Assembly: GCA_028289245.1 (NCBI GenBank)
Contig: JAQGGT010000006.1
Coordinates: forward strand, 62,001-126,000
DNA: 64,000 nt
Origin: Candidatus Saccharimonadota bacterium
GTDB taxonomy: Bacteria > Patescibacteriota > Saccharimonadia > Saccharimonadales > UBA4665
Direction: 5' to 3'
Every line of letters starts with the position of its first letter. Within the stretch, counting starts at the first letter, position 1. A program made the translations under genes and the position numbers. Below are positions 9,497 to 17,963 of this stretch, one piece after another. The notes beneath the pieces are model-generated. The model made no database searches and had not been told where the DNA came from. It saw nothing but the letters and a program-made list of their open reading frames with translations.

Positions 9497-9634
9497 ATGC
9501 CAAAACGAACGTTTCAACCGAAAAAGCGGAGCCGCTCACGTGAGCATGGCTTTTTAAAGCGCATGGCCAGCCGTACCGGCCGCGCCGTCCTTAAGCGCCG
9601 CCGCACCAAGGGCCGCGCCAAGCTTTCCGCGTAA
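9497..9634 (+). CDS. rpmH: 50S ribosomal protein L34
   Basis: The 45-codon frame encodes a very basic protein starting [19 protein letters not shown] and ending in KGRAKLSA, with the [13 protein letters not shown] core of L34. L34 is a small protein of the large ribosomal subunit. Its place between oriC and rnpA is the classical arrangement. It is too short for most gene-length cut-offs but unmistakable. Confidence 0.97.
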   Translation: MPKRTFQPKKRSRSREHGFLKRMASRTGRAVLKRRRTKGRAKLSA

Positions 9635-9666
9635 CACTAAATACGGGGCCTCGGCCCGGAGCCAGC

Positions 9667-10017
9667 ATGATCAACCGCGTACATCGTTTTCACGGCTATG
9701 GCAGCCTCGCGAGAGTCTACCGACGCAGCAGTGCCGCACGCGGTAGTGGGGTAAGCGTACGGTTCGCTGCCCGGTCCGCCGGCCAGCCGGCGCGGGCGGC
9801 CGTGGTAGTCAGTAAAAAAGTCAGTAAATCGGCGGTCACCCGTAACCGGATTCGCCGCCGCATCTACGAGGCAGTGCGCGTGCAGTGGCAGCCGGCAGCG
9901 CCAGTTGACCTCATTTTTACGGTCTTCGACGGCCAACTTGCTGAGCTGCCAACCGGTCAGCTACACCAAGAAGTGGCCAATCTGCTGCAAAAGGCCGGCC
10001 AAACTGGTATAGAATGA
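9667..10017 (+). CDS. rnpA: Ribonuclease P protein component
   Basis: RnpA is the protein cofactor of RNase P, which trims tRNA 5' ends. This 116-residue basic protein has the conserved block VVVSKKVSKSAVTRNRIRRR (RNR motif) near residues 45-65 and the usual length. It follows rpmH by 32 bases and precedes yidC by 40, the standard order. The ATG at 9667 gives the expected N-terminus (NRVHRFHGYGS). Confidence 0.95.
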   Translation: MINRVHRFHGYGSLARVYRRSSAARGSGVSVRFAARSAGQPARAAVVVSKKVSKSAVTRNRIRRRIYEAVRVQWQPAAPVDLIFTVFDGQLAELPTGQLHQEVANLLQKAGQTGIE

Positions 10018-10057
10018 TAGTGATATAGTTTAGAAAGATAGAAAGGGAATAGTCAAT

Positions 10058-11008
10058 ATGTTCACGACGATAATCGTCCAGCCGATTTTCAATCTGCTCG
10101 TCCTCATTTACGCCCTTTTACCCGGCCATAACTTTGGCCTGGCGCTGATCATCTTTACGGTGGTGGTGCGCTTTTTGTTATGGCCGCTAGTTCGCAAGCA
10201 GCTCCACCAGACCAAGGCCATGCAAAAACTGCAGCCTGAGATCAAAAAGGTCAAGGCCGCGAGCAAGGGCAACCGCCAAAAGGAGTCGCAGATGCTGATG
10301 GAGCTCTACAAAGAGCAGGGCATTAACCCCTTTGGCACCCTCCCAACCCTGATCGTCCAGCTAGTGGTGCTGCTTGGTCTGTATGCGGGCCTGCGAAAGG
10401 TTATCAACAATCCGGTCAGCCTCCACGATTTCGCCTATCCGTTTATCCAACACCTGCCATGGTTGCAGGATCTTTCCAAGAACCCCAAGCTGTTCGACAA
10501 TAGTCTCTTTGGTGTTATCGATCTGAGTCGGGCGGCGCTTAGTGACAAGGGAACGTACCTCGGCGGCCTACTATTGGTTACGGGTAGTGCCGTGGCCCAG
10601 TACCTGTCGGCTCGCCAGCTACTTCCGAGGTCCGAGGAGAAGCGCACCATCCGCTCGATACTCAAGGACGCCAGTGGTGGCAAGCAGGCCGACCAGACCG
10701 AGCTTAACGCTGCCGTCAGCCGCAATATGACCTTTATTTTGCCGGCCATGGTCTTCTTGTTCACCGTTCATCTGCCGTCGGCCCTTAGCCTGTACTGGTT
10801 CTCTGGTGGCGTGGTGGCCTACTTGCAGCAGCGCCGGGTGCTATCGCGCGACGAAACCGAAATGGAAGCCATTGCCGACGCACCCGCCGGTAAAGATTCG
10901 AAGGCCAAGCGGCTCGCCGACATTCCAGAAGCCGAAGTGGTTGCCGCGCCGGCGCCCAAGCCCAAGAAAACGACCTCCAAGTCCAAAGCTAAAAAGAGGA
11001 AAAAGTAG
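10058..11008 (+). CDS. yidC: Membrane protein insertase YidC/OxaA
   Basis: YidC inserts membrane proteins, alone or with SecYEG. The 316-residue protein is of the short type without a large outer domain. It has hydrophobic segments near residues 10-50, 95-115, 165-185 and 225-265, the conserved arginine in the first core helix (TVVVRFLLWPL), the cytoplasmic hairpin rich in Lys/Gln (QTKAMQKLQPEIKKVK), and a Lys-rich C-terminal tail that may contact ribosomes. AAAGGGA precedes the ATG. It abuts jag with no gap. Confidence 0.95.
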   Translation: MFTTIIVQPIFNLLVLIYALLPGHNFGLALIIFTVVVRFLLWPLVRKQLHQTKAMQKLQPEIKKVKAASKGNRQKESQMLMELYKEQGINPFGTLPTLIVQLVVLLGLYAGLRKVINNPVSLHDFAYPFIQHLPWLQDLSKNPKLFDNSLFGVIDLSRAALSDKGTYLGGLLLVTGSAVAQYLSARQLLPRSEEKRTIRSILKDASGGKQADQTELNAAVSRNMTFILPAMVFLFTVHLPSALSLYWFSGGVVAYLQQRRVLSRDETEMEAIADAPAGKDSKAKRLADIPEAEVVAAPAPKPKKTTSKSKAKKRKK

Positions 11009-11473
11009 ATGAACGACTCGATCGATGAAGCTATTTTGTATGCCAAAAAATACCTTGAAGACACCTTGTCTTTTTTTGGGCTTAATACCGAGGTACACGC
11101 CACTAGCGACGATGCCGTCATCCAGTTGTCGGTGCCCACGAGCGCTTTTAATGGCTTTCTGATCGGCCAACGCGGTGAGCACATGCGCGCCCTGCAGCAC
11201 ATCGTCGCGGCTGCCCTCAAGAACCAAAACTATGAGCATTCTCGAGTTAATGTCGATATTGCCGACTACAAAAAGCAGCGGGCCGATCGCCTTCGCGAAA
11301 AGGCCGAAACGTGGGTCAACGAGGTGGTTGAGTCGGGCGAGCCCAAGCAACTCGAGCCAATGAACGCCGCCGACCGTCGAGTAGTCCACCAGTTGGCAGT
11401 CGAGCGTGGGCTAGTCAGTGAATCGGTCGGTGAGGGCCGCGACCGTCACATTATCCTCAAGCCAGCCCGCTAA
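11009..11473 (+). CDS. khpB: KH/R3H RNA-binding protein Jag (KhpB)
   Basis: The 154-residue protein has a KH-like domain with the loop GQRGEHM at about residues 52-58 and an R3H domain (NAADRRVVHQLA) near 115-126. This is the architecture of Jag/KhpB without the long N-terminal Jag_N and linker region. KhpB is an RNA chaperone linked to cell-wall growth in other bacteria. The start codon follows the yidC stop directly, so translation is probably coupled. It abuts, base to base, the convergent glycosyltransferase gene. Confidence 0.9.
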   Translation: MNDSIDEAILYAKKYLEDTLSFFGLNTEVHATSDDAVIQLSVPTSAFNGFLIGQRGEHMRALQHIVAAALKNQNYEHSRVNVDIADYKKQRADRLREKAETWVNEVVESGEPKQLEPMNAADRRVVHQLAVERGLVSESVGEGRDRHIILKPAR

Positions 11474-12568
11474 CTACATGTCAAGCGCGTCGTTATAGAC
11501 TGCGAGCGTCTGCTGGGCCATCCGCCGCCAGGAATACTCGGCGGCTTTTTCTTTGCCGCGCTGGATCAGTTCGGTCCGGAGGCGACTATCGCTGAGAACT
11601 TCGCTAATAGCATCGGCCATGGCCGGAACGTCAAGCGGATCAAAGTAGTGGGCGGCGTCACCGTATACTTCGGGTAGGCAGGTCGCATCGCTGCTGACGA
11701 CCGGTGCGCCGTGGATCATGGCCTCAAGCCCCGGCAGCCCAAAGCCTTCACTGAGCGATGGAAAGATGTATGCCTCACAGTGCTCGTACAGCCAGCGGAG
11801 CTGGCCCTCGGTGACGAAGTCGGTAAATACCACATGAGGACGCAGCTTTTCAGGAACATTGGCCTCGATGGCGCGATAGTTGGCGTCTTTTTTGCCCGCC
11901 AGAACCAACTTAAGATCAGGGTGCTGGGCCCGGAGCAGGGCATACGCTTCGATGAGGCGGGGGAGATTCTTGTGCGGCGTTGGCCTACCCACATACATAA
12001 TAAATTTGCTTTTTTGCAAATTTGGCAGGGGACTGGGCAGGGCATCGATGCGGTCGGCCGACTCGTGTGTAACTACAATCTTCCGAGGATCAATGTCCGT
12101 AAACTCGATGAGATCGTCTTTGACGAATCCGGTCGGCGTGATGATCAGTTTGGAGTTCTTGGCCACCCGCTTAATTACTTCCTTATAGACCGCTTGTTTG
12201 AACCTAAACACCACCGGGTTTTTGGCCGGATTAGTAAACCGGGCGGTCGTCAAGTCGTGGACGGTCGTCACCGAGTGACCCCTATAGAGAATCGGTTGTT
12301 GAATCATAGTGAAGTGGACAAGGTCGGGTTTGAGTTTATTAATCTGTCGTAGCAGACCCGTCTGCTCGGCGAAGCCATACTCGTCGTAGGGGCAAGACAC
12401 AGTTAGGAAGTGTTCGCTTTTTGTTCGCCAACCCGAAATGTCTTGCGGTTTTAACAACACCAAGTACTCGTTGGTCGTGTCGAGGTCCTGCAAATAATGC
12501 AGCAGGCGCTCAACGTAGCGGCCGGTGCTGGTGCGGAGTTCCCTGGCGTCAATGACTATGCGGCTCAT
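11474..12568 (-). CDS. GT4-family glycosyltransferase
   Basis: This 364-residue protein has a GT-B fold signature of family 4: an N-terminal acceptor domain and a C-terminal nucleotide-sugar domain with MYVGRPTPHKNLPRLI (about 191-206) and the E-x7-E motif in SEGFGLPGLEA. It resembles mannosyl- or rhamnosyltransferases of surface glycan loci. It is the first gene of the large glycan region after the origin block and reads away from gmd, from which it is separated by 154 bases. Donor and acceptor cannot be inferred. Confidence 0.85.
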   Translation of the reverse strand: MSRIVIDARELRTSTGRYVERLLHYLQDLDTTNEYLVLLKPQDISGWRTKSEHFLTVSCPYDEYGFAEQTGLLRQINKLKPDLVHFTMIQQPILYRGHSVTTVHDLTTARFTNPAKNPVVFRFKQAVYKEVIKRVAKNSKLIITPTGFVKDDLIEFTDIDPRKIVVTHESADRIDALPSPLPNLQKSKFIMYVGRPTPHKNLPRLIEAYALLRAQHPDLKLVLAGKKDANYRAIEANVPEKLRPHVVFTDFVTEGQLRWLYEHCEAYIFPSLSEGFGLPGLEAMIHGAPVVSSDATCLPEVYGDAAHYFDPLDVPAMADAISEVLSDSRLRTELIQRGKEKAAEYSWRRMAQQTLAVYNDALDM

Positions 12569-12670
12569 GGTTTTATACTACTGGGTTTTGGCAAAATGTC
12601 GACTCGGTCGGCTCAAACCAGGTCGGCCGCGATCACCGGGGTAAGCGCCGTGGCATCCTACAAGGTGCGA

Positions 12671-12679
12671 TGGTATACT
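12671..12679 (+). promoter_or_regulatory. Extended -10 promoter element before gmd
   Basis: TGGTATACT gives an extended -10 (TG-n-TATACT) about 44 bases before the gmd start. A purine-rich AGAGGGAG Shine-Dalgarno follows nine bases before the ATG. No good -35 is seen, as is usual for extended -10 promoters. Confidence 0.45.
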
Positions 12680-12722
12680 AGTCGGTATTCTGATGTAAGG
12701 TAAAAAGAGGGAGACAATACGC

Positions 12723-13715
12723 ATGGCAAAACGCGCACTTATCACGGGAATTACAGGCCAAGACGGCCACCACTTAGCCGATTTGCTGCACGATAAGGGC
12801 TATGAGGTCTATGGCATCATTCGCGGCCAATATAATCCCAAGCGCACTCTGCTGGAGCGCGAACAACCTTTTATAAAGCTGATTGAAGCCGACTTGACCG
12901 ACCAGAGTTCGCTGGTCCGAGCCATGGAAGTCGCCAAGCCGGATGAGGTCTATAACCTGGCGGCCATCAGCCACGTCGGCTACTCTTTTAAGAACCCCCA
13001 GCTGACAGCCGACACCACTGGTAAGGGCGTGCTGAATGTCTTGGAGGCCATCCGCCTGAGCGGCGGCGAGAAGACGGTACGTTTTTACCAAGCTTCAACC
13101 TCGGAAATGTTTGGTGGCCTCGACTACAACCGACCGGGCGAAGGTTACGACGAAAACTCATTATTCCACCCACGCAGTCCCTACGGCGTCGCCAAGCTAT
13201 ACGGCCACTGGATCACTAAAAACTACCGCGAGAGCTATGGCATGCACGCCAGCTGCGGTATTTTGTTTAACCACGAGGGTGAGCACCGCGGCATCGAGTT
13301 TGTAACCCGCAAGATCAGCAATGCCGTAGCTCGTATTAAGCTCGGCAAGCAAGATTACATTGAACTCGGTAACCTCGACCCGAAGCGCGACTGGGGCTAC
13401 GCCGGCGACTACGTCGAGGGCATGTGGCGGATGCTGCAACAGGATGAGCCGGGCGACTACGTCCTGGCCACCGGTGAGACGCACACCATTGGTGAGTTCT
13501 TAGACCTGGCCTTCAAAGAAATTGGGGTTGATGACTGGAAGCCGTACGTTAAGCAGAATCCGGCCTTTATGCGTCCTGCCGAAGTCGATATTCTGCTCGG
13601 TAACCCAACAAAGGCTGAAAAAGTGCTGGGTTGGAAGCGCAAAGTCGACTTCCCTGGTCTCGTGAAGTTGATGGTTACTAACGACCTCAAGCTCGAAGCC
13701 CAATCAAAAGACTAA
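12723..13715 (+). CDS. gmd: GDP-mannose 4,6-dehydratase
   Basis: Gmd converts GDP-D-mannose to GDP-4-keto-6-deoxy-D-mannose. The 330-residue short-chain dehydrogenase shows the nucleotide motif TGITGQDG at residues 8-15, the active-site region TSEMFGG, the catalytic Tyr-x3-Lys in SPYGVAKLYGHW, and the NHEGEHRG segment (NHESxRRG in most family members). It faces the rmd-like reductase across a bidirectional terminator; together they would make GDP-D-rhamnose. manC and a phosphomannomutase at 36.7-38.5 kb supply GDP-mannose. Confidence 0.92.
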   Translation: MAKRALITGITGQDGHHLADLLHDKGYEVYGIIRGQYNPKRTLLEREQPFIKLIEADLTDQSSLVRAMEVAKPDEVYNLAAISHVGYSFKNPQLTADTTGKGVLNVLEAIRLSGGEKTVRFYQASTSEMFGGLDYNRPGEGYDENSLFHPRSPYGVAKLYGHWITKNYRESYGMHASCGILFNHEGEHRGIEFVTRKISNAVARIKLGKQDYIELGNLDPKRDWGYAGDYVEGMWRMLQQDEPGDYVLATGETHTIGEFLDLAFKEIGVDDWKPYVKQNPAFMRPAEVDILLGNPTKAEKVLGWKRKVDFPGLVKLMVTNDLKLEAQSKD

Positions 13716-13730
13716 GTATGCAGCTTACGC

Positions 13731-13759
13731 AAAAACGCCTGGCTGGTCCGGGCGTTTTT
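13731..13759. terminator. Bidirectional intrinsic terminator between gmd and rmd
   Basis: AAAAACGCC (13731-13739) pairs perfectly with GGCGTTTTT (13751-13759) around an 11-base loop. Because A and T tracts flank the GC core, the hairpin can end transcripts from both strands. It overlaps the stop codon of the minus-strand reductase gene. Confidence 0.75.
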
Positions 13760-14684
13760 AGCTATCACGGCTACGCCAGTCGCTGAGCACATCGGCCGCA
13801 GTAGTTTCAAACGAAATAGTGGGCTGCCAGCCGGTGTGTTCGCTGAGCTTGGCGTGGCTGCCGTAGACCACTGGGTTGTCTGCCGGGCGCAGACGAGCCG
13901 GATCTTGGATGATCTCAGGCCGGGCATCGGAACTAGCCAGCAGAGCGTTGAGAAGCTCGTGGCCGCTGCGCGGCGTGCCATTGCAAATGTTGTATAACTC
14001 ACCGGCCTGGCCTTTGTCTAGTAAGTCGATGTAGGCCCGGGCGATATCGCGGACGTCGGTGTAGTCGCGCTCGGCGTCGAGGTTGCCGACGGAGATGTGG
14101 TCGGCCGTTCCCCGTTCGATGGCTACCAGTTGCTGGGCAAGATCGGGTGCGATAAAACCGAGCCCTTGGCCGGGCCCAAAGTGATTGAAGGGGCGGGCCA
14201 ACATGCAATCGAAGCCGCGATTGCCGTAATAGCTGGCCATAAACTCTTGGCTGAGTTTGCTGACCGCGTAGGGAGAGTTGGGGCTGACGATCGAAGTTTC
14301 GGTGAGTGGCAATTCGGCGCTGCTGCTATACAAGCTACCGCTGCTGACGATTACAAACCGCGGCCGGGCGCCCTGGGCCTGGGCCGCTTCAAACAGGTTG
14401 GTTTCGATGCCGACGTTAGTGGCCACGTAGTGCAGCGGCTCATCAAACGAGGGCCCGACGGCGGCGAGGCCGGCCAGATGGATGACGCCATCGATACCAT
14501 CAAAGCTGAATGAGCTCGGATCGATCGGTTGGGTGAGGTCGAGCGCCACATATTGGTCAACGAATTGGCTGTCTTCGACGGCCTGGCCGCCCAGGCCGAC
14601 CACCGTAATGCCGCGACGGCGTAGCTCGGCGGCCACATGGCGGCCAACGAAGCCATTAACACCAGTAACGAGGACTTTTTGCAT
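13758..14684 (-). CDS. rmd: GDP-6-deoxy-mannose reductase-like NAD-dependent epimerase/reductase
   Basis: The 308-residue extended SDR has TGVNGFVGRH at residues 7-16, the YxxxK catalytic pair in SPYAVSKLSQEF and the NHFGPGQG segment typical of RMD-type GDP-4-keto-6-deoxymannose reductases. Reduction of the Gmd product by such an enzyme gives GDP-D-rhamnose. Convergence with gmd supports that pairing. GDP-talose or another 6-deoxyhexose product is possible, so the gene symbol is tentative. Confidence 0.75.
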   Translation of the reverse strand: MQKVLVTGVNGFVGRHVAAELRRRGITVVGLGGQAVEDSQFVDQYVALDLTQPIDPSSFSFDGIDGVIHLAGLAAVGPSFDEPLHYVATNVGIETNLFEAAQAQGARPRFVIVSSGSLYSSSAELPLTETSIVSPNSPYAVSKLSQEFMASYYGNRGFDCMLARPFNHFGPGQGLGFIAPDLAQQLVAIERGTADHISVGNLDAERDYTDVRDIARAYIDLLDKGQAGELYNICNGTPRSGHELLNALLASSDARPEIIQDPARLRPADNPVVYGSHAKLSEHTGWQPTISFETTAADVLSDWRSRDS

Positions 14685-14744
14685 GTCTCTAGGGTACAGG
14701 AGTGACCGGCTATTTGCTAGTACGCGCCTTTACCGATAAAATAG

Positions 14745-15554
14745 ATGGAAGTGCAAAAGCTAATACAACGGTATCGATATTCGATAATTCTACTCAAGCA
14801 GCTCGTGAAAACCGATTTTAAGCTGCGTTACCAGGGCTCGGCACTGGGCTATGTTTGGTCGCTGCTCCGCCCGCTGCTCCTTTTTGTGATTTTATTCCTA
14901 GTTTTTGACAAAGTGTTTAAGCAGGGCGACGCCATCCCGCACTATCCAGTCTATCTGCTGCTCGGTATTGTGCTATGGAATTACTTTGGTGAAGTGACGA
15001 GTGGTAGTGTCGGCGCGATTGTTGGCCGGGGTGATTTGCTTCGCAAAATAAACTTCCCCAAATATGTAATTATTCTGTCGGGCTCATTCTCGGCGTTTAT
15101 CAATTTGCTGCTCAACTTCATAGTGATTGCCATATTTATGATCATTGGCGGCGTTACCGTCAGCTGGCATGCCCTGCTGATCATCCCAATCATCGCCGAG
15201 TTATTCGTGTTCTCGATTGCCGTGGCTTTTTTCTTGAGCGCGCTGTACGTTAAGTTTCGCGACATTTCGTACATTTGGGAAGTCATCATGCAGGCTGCCT
15301 TTTACGCAACCCCAATTCTCTATGCCCTCAGCGTTGTACCGGTCCGTTATGCCAAATGGCTTATCTTGAGTCCCATGGCGCAGATTATTCAAGACGCCCG
15401 CTACGTGCTAGTGACGCCGCAGACCCAAACTATCGCCCATTTCCATAATAGTGCGTGGGTATGGGCCGCGCCGTTCGGTGTGGTAGCTATCATTACCGTC
15501 GTGGCTACAACCTACTTTAGGAACCGCTCTAAATTCTTTGCGGAGGAGATTTAA
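14745..15554 (+). CDS. wzm: ABC-2 polysaccharide export permease (Wzm/TagG type)
   Basis: This 269-residue protein has six predicted membrane segments and an amphipathic N-terminus (TDFKLRYQGSALGYVWSLL), as in permeases that export lipid-linked O-polysaccharide or teichoic acid. It is followed at once by the matching ATPase gene (Shine-Dalgarno GGAGGAG inside its 3' end), so the two form an exporter operon. The exporter would flip the finished undecaprenyl-linked glycan to the outer face of the membrane. Confidence 0.92.
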   Translation: MEVQKLIQRYRYSIILLKQLVKTDFKLRYQGSALGYVWSLLRPLLLFVILFLVFDKVFKQGDAIPHYPVYLLLGIVLWNYFGEVTSGSVGAIVGRGDLLRKINFPKYVIILSGSFSAFINLLLNFIVIAIFMIIGGVTVSWHALLIIPIIAELFVFSIAVAFFLSALYVKFRDISYIWEVIMQAAFYATPILYALSVVPVRYAKWLILSPMAQIIQDARYVLVTPQTQTIAHFHNSAWVWAAPFGVVAIITVVATTYFRNRSKFFAEEI

Positions 15555-15555
15555 C

Positions 15556-16749
15556 ATGGATGACGAAATTGTTATCAGCGTCAACCATGTCTACAAAAAC
15601 TTTGTACTTCCACACGAAAAAATCAGCTCCGTAAAAGGCCTGTTTACGAGTCTTGCCAAACGGCGCCCCAGCAAAACTAAAGAAACGCAGCGTGCCCTGC
15701 AAGACATCAACTTCCAGATCAAAAAGGGTGAATTCTTCGGTATTGTCGGCCGTAATGGTAGCGGCAAGAGCACCATGCTCAAGATTTTAGCTGGTATTTA
15801 TCAGCCGACCCGGGGCAGCGTCCAAACCCATGGTAAACTAGTGCCCTTTATTGAGCTTGGCGTCGGCTTTAATGCCGAACTTACGGGCCGCGAAAACGTG
15901 TTTTTAAATGGTGCGCTGCTCGGTTTCTCGCACAGTGAAATTGCCGCTATGTATGACGGAATTGTCGCCTTTGCCGAGCTCGAGAAATTCATGGACCAGA
16001 AGCTCAAAAACTACTCGTCGGGTATGCAAGTGCGCCTGGCATTCTCGATGGCTACCCGCGCCGATGCCGAGATTCTGTTGATCGACGAAGTGCTCGCCGT
16101 GGGTGACGCCGACTTCCAGCGCAAATGTTTCGATTACTTCCGTTCACTCAAAAAGAATAAGAAGACCGTCGTGTTCGTCAGCCATGATATGAATGCCATT
16201 CGCGAATACTGCGACCGAGCGGTAATGATTGAGGCCAACAAAATGGTCGCCGAGGGCGACCCGGAACTCGTCGCCATGGAGTACAATAAGGCCTTCATGC
16301 ACGAGGACGCTCGGAACAATAAGGATGCTACCAGCAAGCGCTGGGGCGACAAAACAATTCACTACACCAAAGTTCGTGTCGAACCCAAAGTGGTCAAAGC
16401 CCAAAAAACGATCAAAATTATCACGACCGCCAAGGCAACGGTTGACCTCGATGATCCGGTCTTCGGTTTCGTGATTAAAAATGCCGCCGGGCAGCATATT
16501 CTGGGCACCAATTCCAAAATTAAACATCAGAAATTCGAACACGTTACCAGCGGTCAAGAATTTGAATTGAGCTGGGAATTGCCGCACGTATTTGGCGATG
16601 GCAAATACTATATGGACCTTGCTATTCACCGTGACAGCGGCAGCCGAGACGCCGACTGGTGGGAAGATGCCGCCAGCTTTACCGTCTACAAAGACGAGCG
16701 CACGCCCTATATCATCTCGCCCGATGTAACGCTGACCGTAAAGAGTTAG
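15556..16749 (+). CDS. wzt: ABC polysaccharide exporter ATPase with Wzt-type C-terminal domain
   Basis: From the ATG at 15556, behind GGAGGAG, the protein has 397 residues. The ATPase part (about 1-245) carries Walker A GRNGSGKST, the Wzt/TagH-type signature YSSGMQVRL and Walker B LLIDEVLAVGDADF. Residues 265-397 form a separate beta-rich domain like the Wzt C-terminal carbohydrate-binding domain, which in O-antigen systems recognises the chain-terminating group. An in-frame TTG at 15538 is less likely. Methyltransferases nearby could supply such a terminal mark. Confidence 0.92.
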   Translation: MDDEIVISVNHVYKNFVLPHEKISSVKGLFTSLAKRRPSKTKETQRALQDINFQIKKGEFFGIVGRNGSGKSTMLKILAGIYQPTRGSVQTHGKLVPFIELGVGFNAELTGRENVFLNGALLGFSHSEIAAMYDGIVAFAELEKFMDQKLKNYSSGMQVRLAFSMATRADAEILLIDEVLAVGDADFQRKCFDYFRSLKKNKKTVVFVSHDMNAIREYCDRAVMIEANKMVAEGDPELVAMEYNKAFMHEDARNNKDATSKRWGDKTIHYTKVRVEPKVVKAQKTIKIITTAKATVDLDDPVFGFVIKNAAGQHILGTNSKIKHQKFEHVTSGQEFELSWELPHVFGDGKYYMDLAIHRDSGSRDADWWEDAASFTVYKDERTPYIISPDVTLTVKS

Positions 16750-16753
16750 TGCC

Positions 16754-17914
16754 GTGAGTCGGGCTGCCACACCGAGTACCAAAGTTTTTTTTGAGGCTAC
16801 CGTGCTCACTCAAACCCACATGAGCGGCGTCGGCCATAATGCCCTCGAAATTATTCGGGCCATGGAGCGCTTGCAGCGCCCCAGTGTTGAGATCCACCTT
16901 ATCGTAACGCTTGGCAAAAAGCAGTTCTTAGCCCGCCACAAGTTCGGTCCGGCGATAAAAGTACACGTCATTCCACTGCCGGCGCGGCTGGTGGAGGCGC
17001 TGCTGCGCGCCAAGTTATTACTGCCGATTGACCTGCTATGCGGCAAGGGACTCTATATCTTCCCGAACTACAAAAAATGGCCGTTGTTACGCTCGCGCTC
17101 GCTGCTGTATGTGCATGACGTAGTATTTATGCGTAACCCGGAATATGTGCAACCCAAAAATCTGCACTATCTGCAGAAATATCTGCCGGTCTGGATCCGG
17201 GCGGCTAGCAAAGTGGTGACCATTTCGCAGTTTTCTAAACAAGAAATCATCGATTGTTTAGGAGTCCCGGCCAGCAAAATAGTGGTGGCGCCGTGTGGTG
17301 TTGACCAAACGGTCTTCTACGAGCGCAGCCCGCACGAAATTGACGCCGTTACACGACGTCATGGCATTGCGGCCAAGCGATATGTTATCTACGTCGGCAA
17401 TCTGGAGCCCCGCAAGAATATCAAGCGTGTCGTGCAAGCCATGACCCTACTGCCCGATAGGGTCAAGCAGCAGTACGCCCTGGTTCTGATTGGCGGCGGC
17501 GGCTGGCTCAATGAAGGTATTTACGAGGCCATCGACCAGGCGCGCAGCCAAGGGGCACAGATTATCACCCCCGATCACTATGTGCCCGACGAAGATTTAC
17601 CGGCCTTACTCTCTGGTGCCACCGCGCTAGTACACCCGGCGCATTACGAGGGCTTTGGGCTCTCGGTGGTGCAGGCCATGGCCGTCGGTACGCCGGTACT
17701 GGTGGCCCGCAACTCGTCTATCCCCGAGCTCGTCGGTGACGCCGGGCTCTACGTTGATCCCCTCAGCGAGACCGATATTGCCGCTAAGTTGCAACGCATT
17801 GTCACCGACGGCCCGCTGCGCCAAAAGTTGGCCAAGCTTGGCCACGCCCAGGCCGACCGGTTTAGCTGGGAAGCGAGCGCTTCGACACTGCTTGATGTCG
17901 ACCTCTCGACCTGA
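16754..17914 (+). CDS. GT4-family glycosyltransferase
   Basis: A GTG start four bases after wzt gives 386 residues. The C-terminal domain contains YVGNLEPRKNIKRVVQAM and HYEGFGLSVVQAMAVGTPVLV, the nucleotide-sugar binding and E-x7-E region of family GT4. The N-terminal part lacks signal or membrane segments, so it acts at the cytoplasmic face. It is probably co-transcribed with the exporter and adds one residue of the exported chain; donor unknown. Confidence 0.85.
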   Translation: MSRAATPSTKVFFEATVLTQTHMSGVGHNALEIIRAMERLQRPSVEIHLIVTLGKKQFLARHKFGPAIKVHVIPLPARLVEALLRAKLLLPIDLLCGKGLYIFPNYKKWPLLRSRSLLYVHDVVFMRNPEYVQPKNLHYLQKYLPVWIRAASKVVTISQFSKQEIIDCLGVPASKIVVAPCGVDQTVFYERSPHEIDAVTRRHGIAAKRYVIYVGNLEPRKNIKRVVQAMTLLPDRVKQQYALVLIGGGGWLNEGIYEAIDQARSQGAQIITPDHYVPDEDLPALLSGATALVHPAHYEGFGLSVVQAMAVGTPVLVARNSSIPELVGDAGLYVDPLSETDIAAKLQRIVTDGPLRQKLAKLGHAQADRFSWEASASTLLDVDLST

Positions 17915-17963
17915 TTAGTGGTACTATTATAGAGACACAATAACGTAATGAGAGCCAATTAGC

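Noticed and set aside
16144-16809. Long minus-strand open frame (221 codons) opposite the Wzt ATPase gene
   Set aside because: It lies wholly over a well-supported gene, has no ribosome-binding site and its composition is that expected opposite a GC-rich coding strand.
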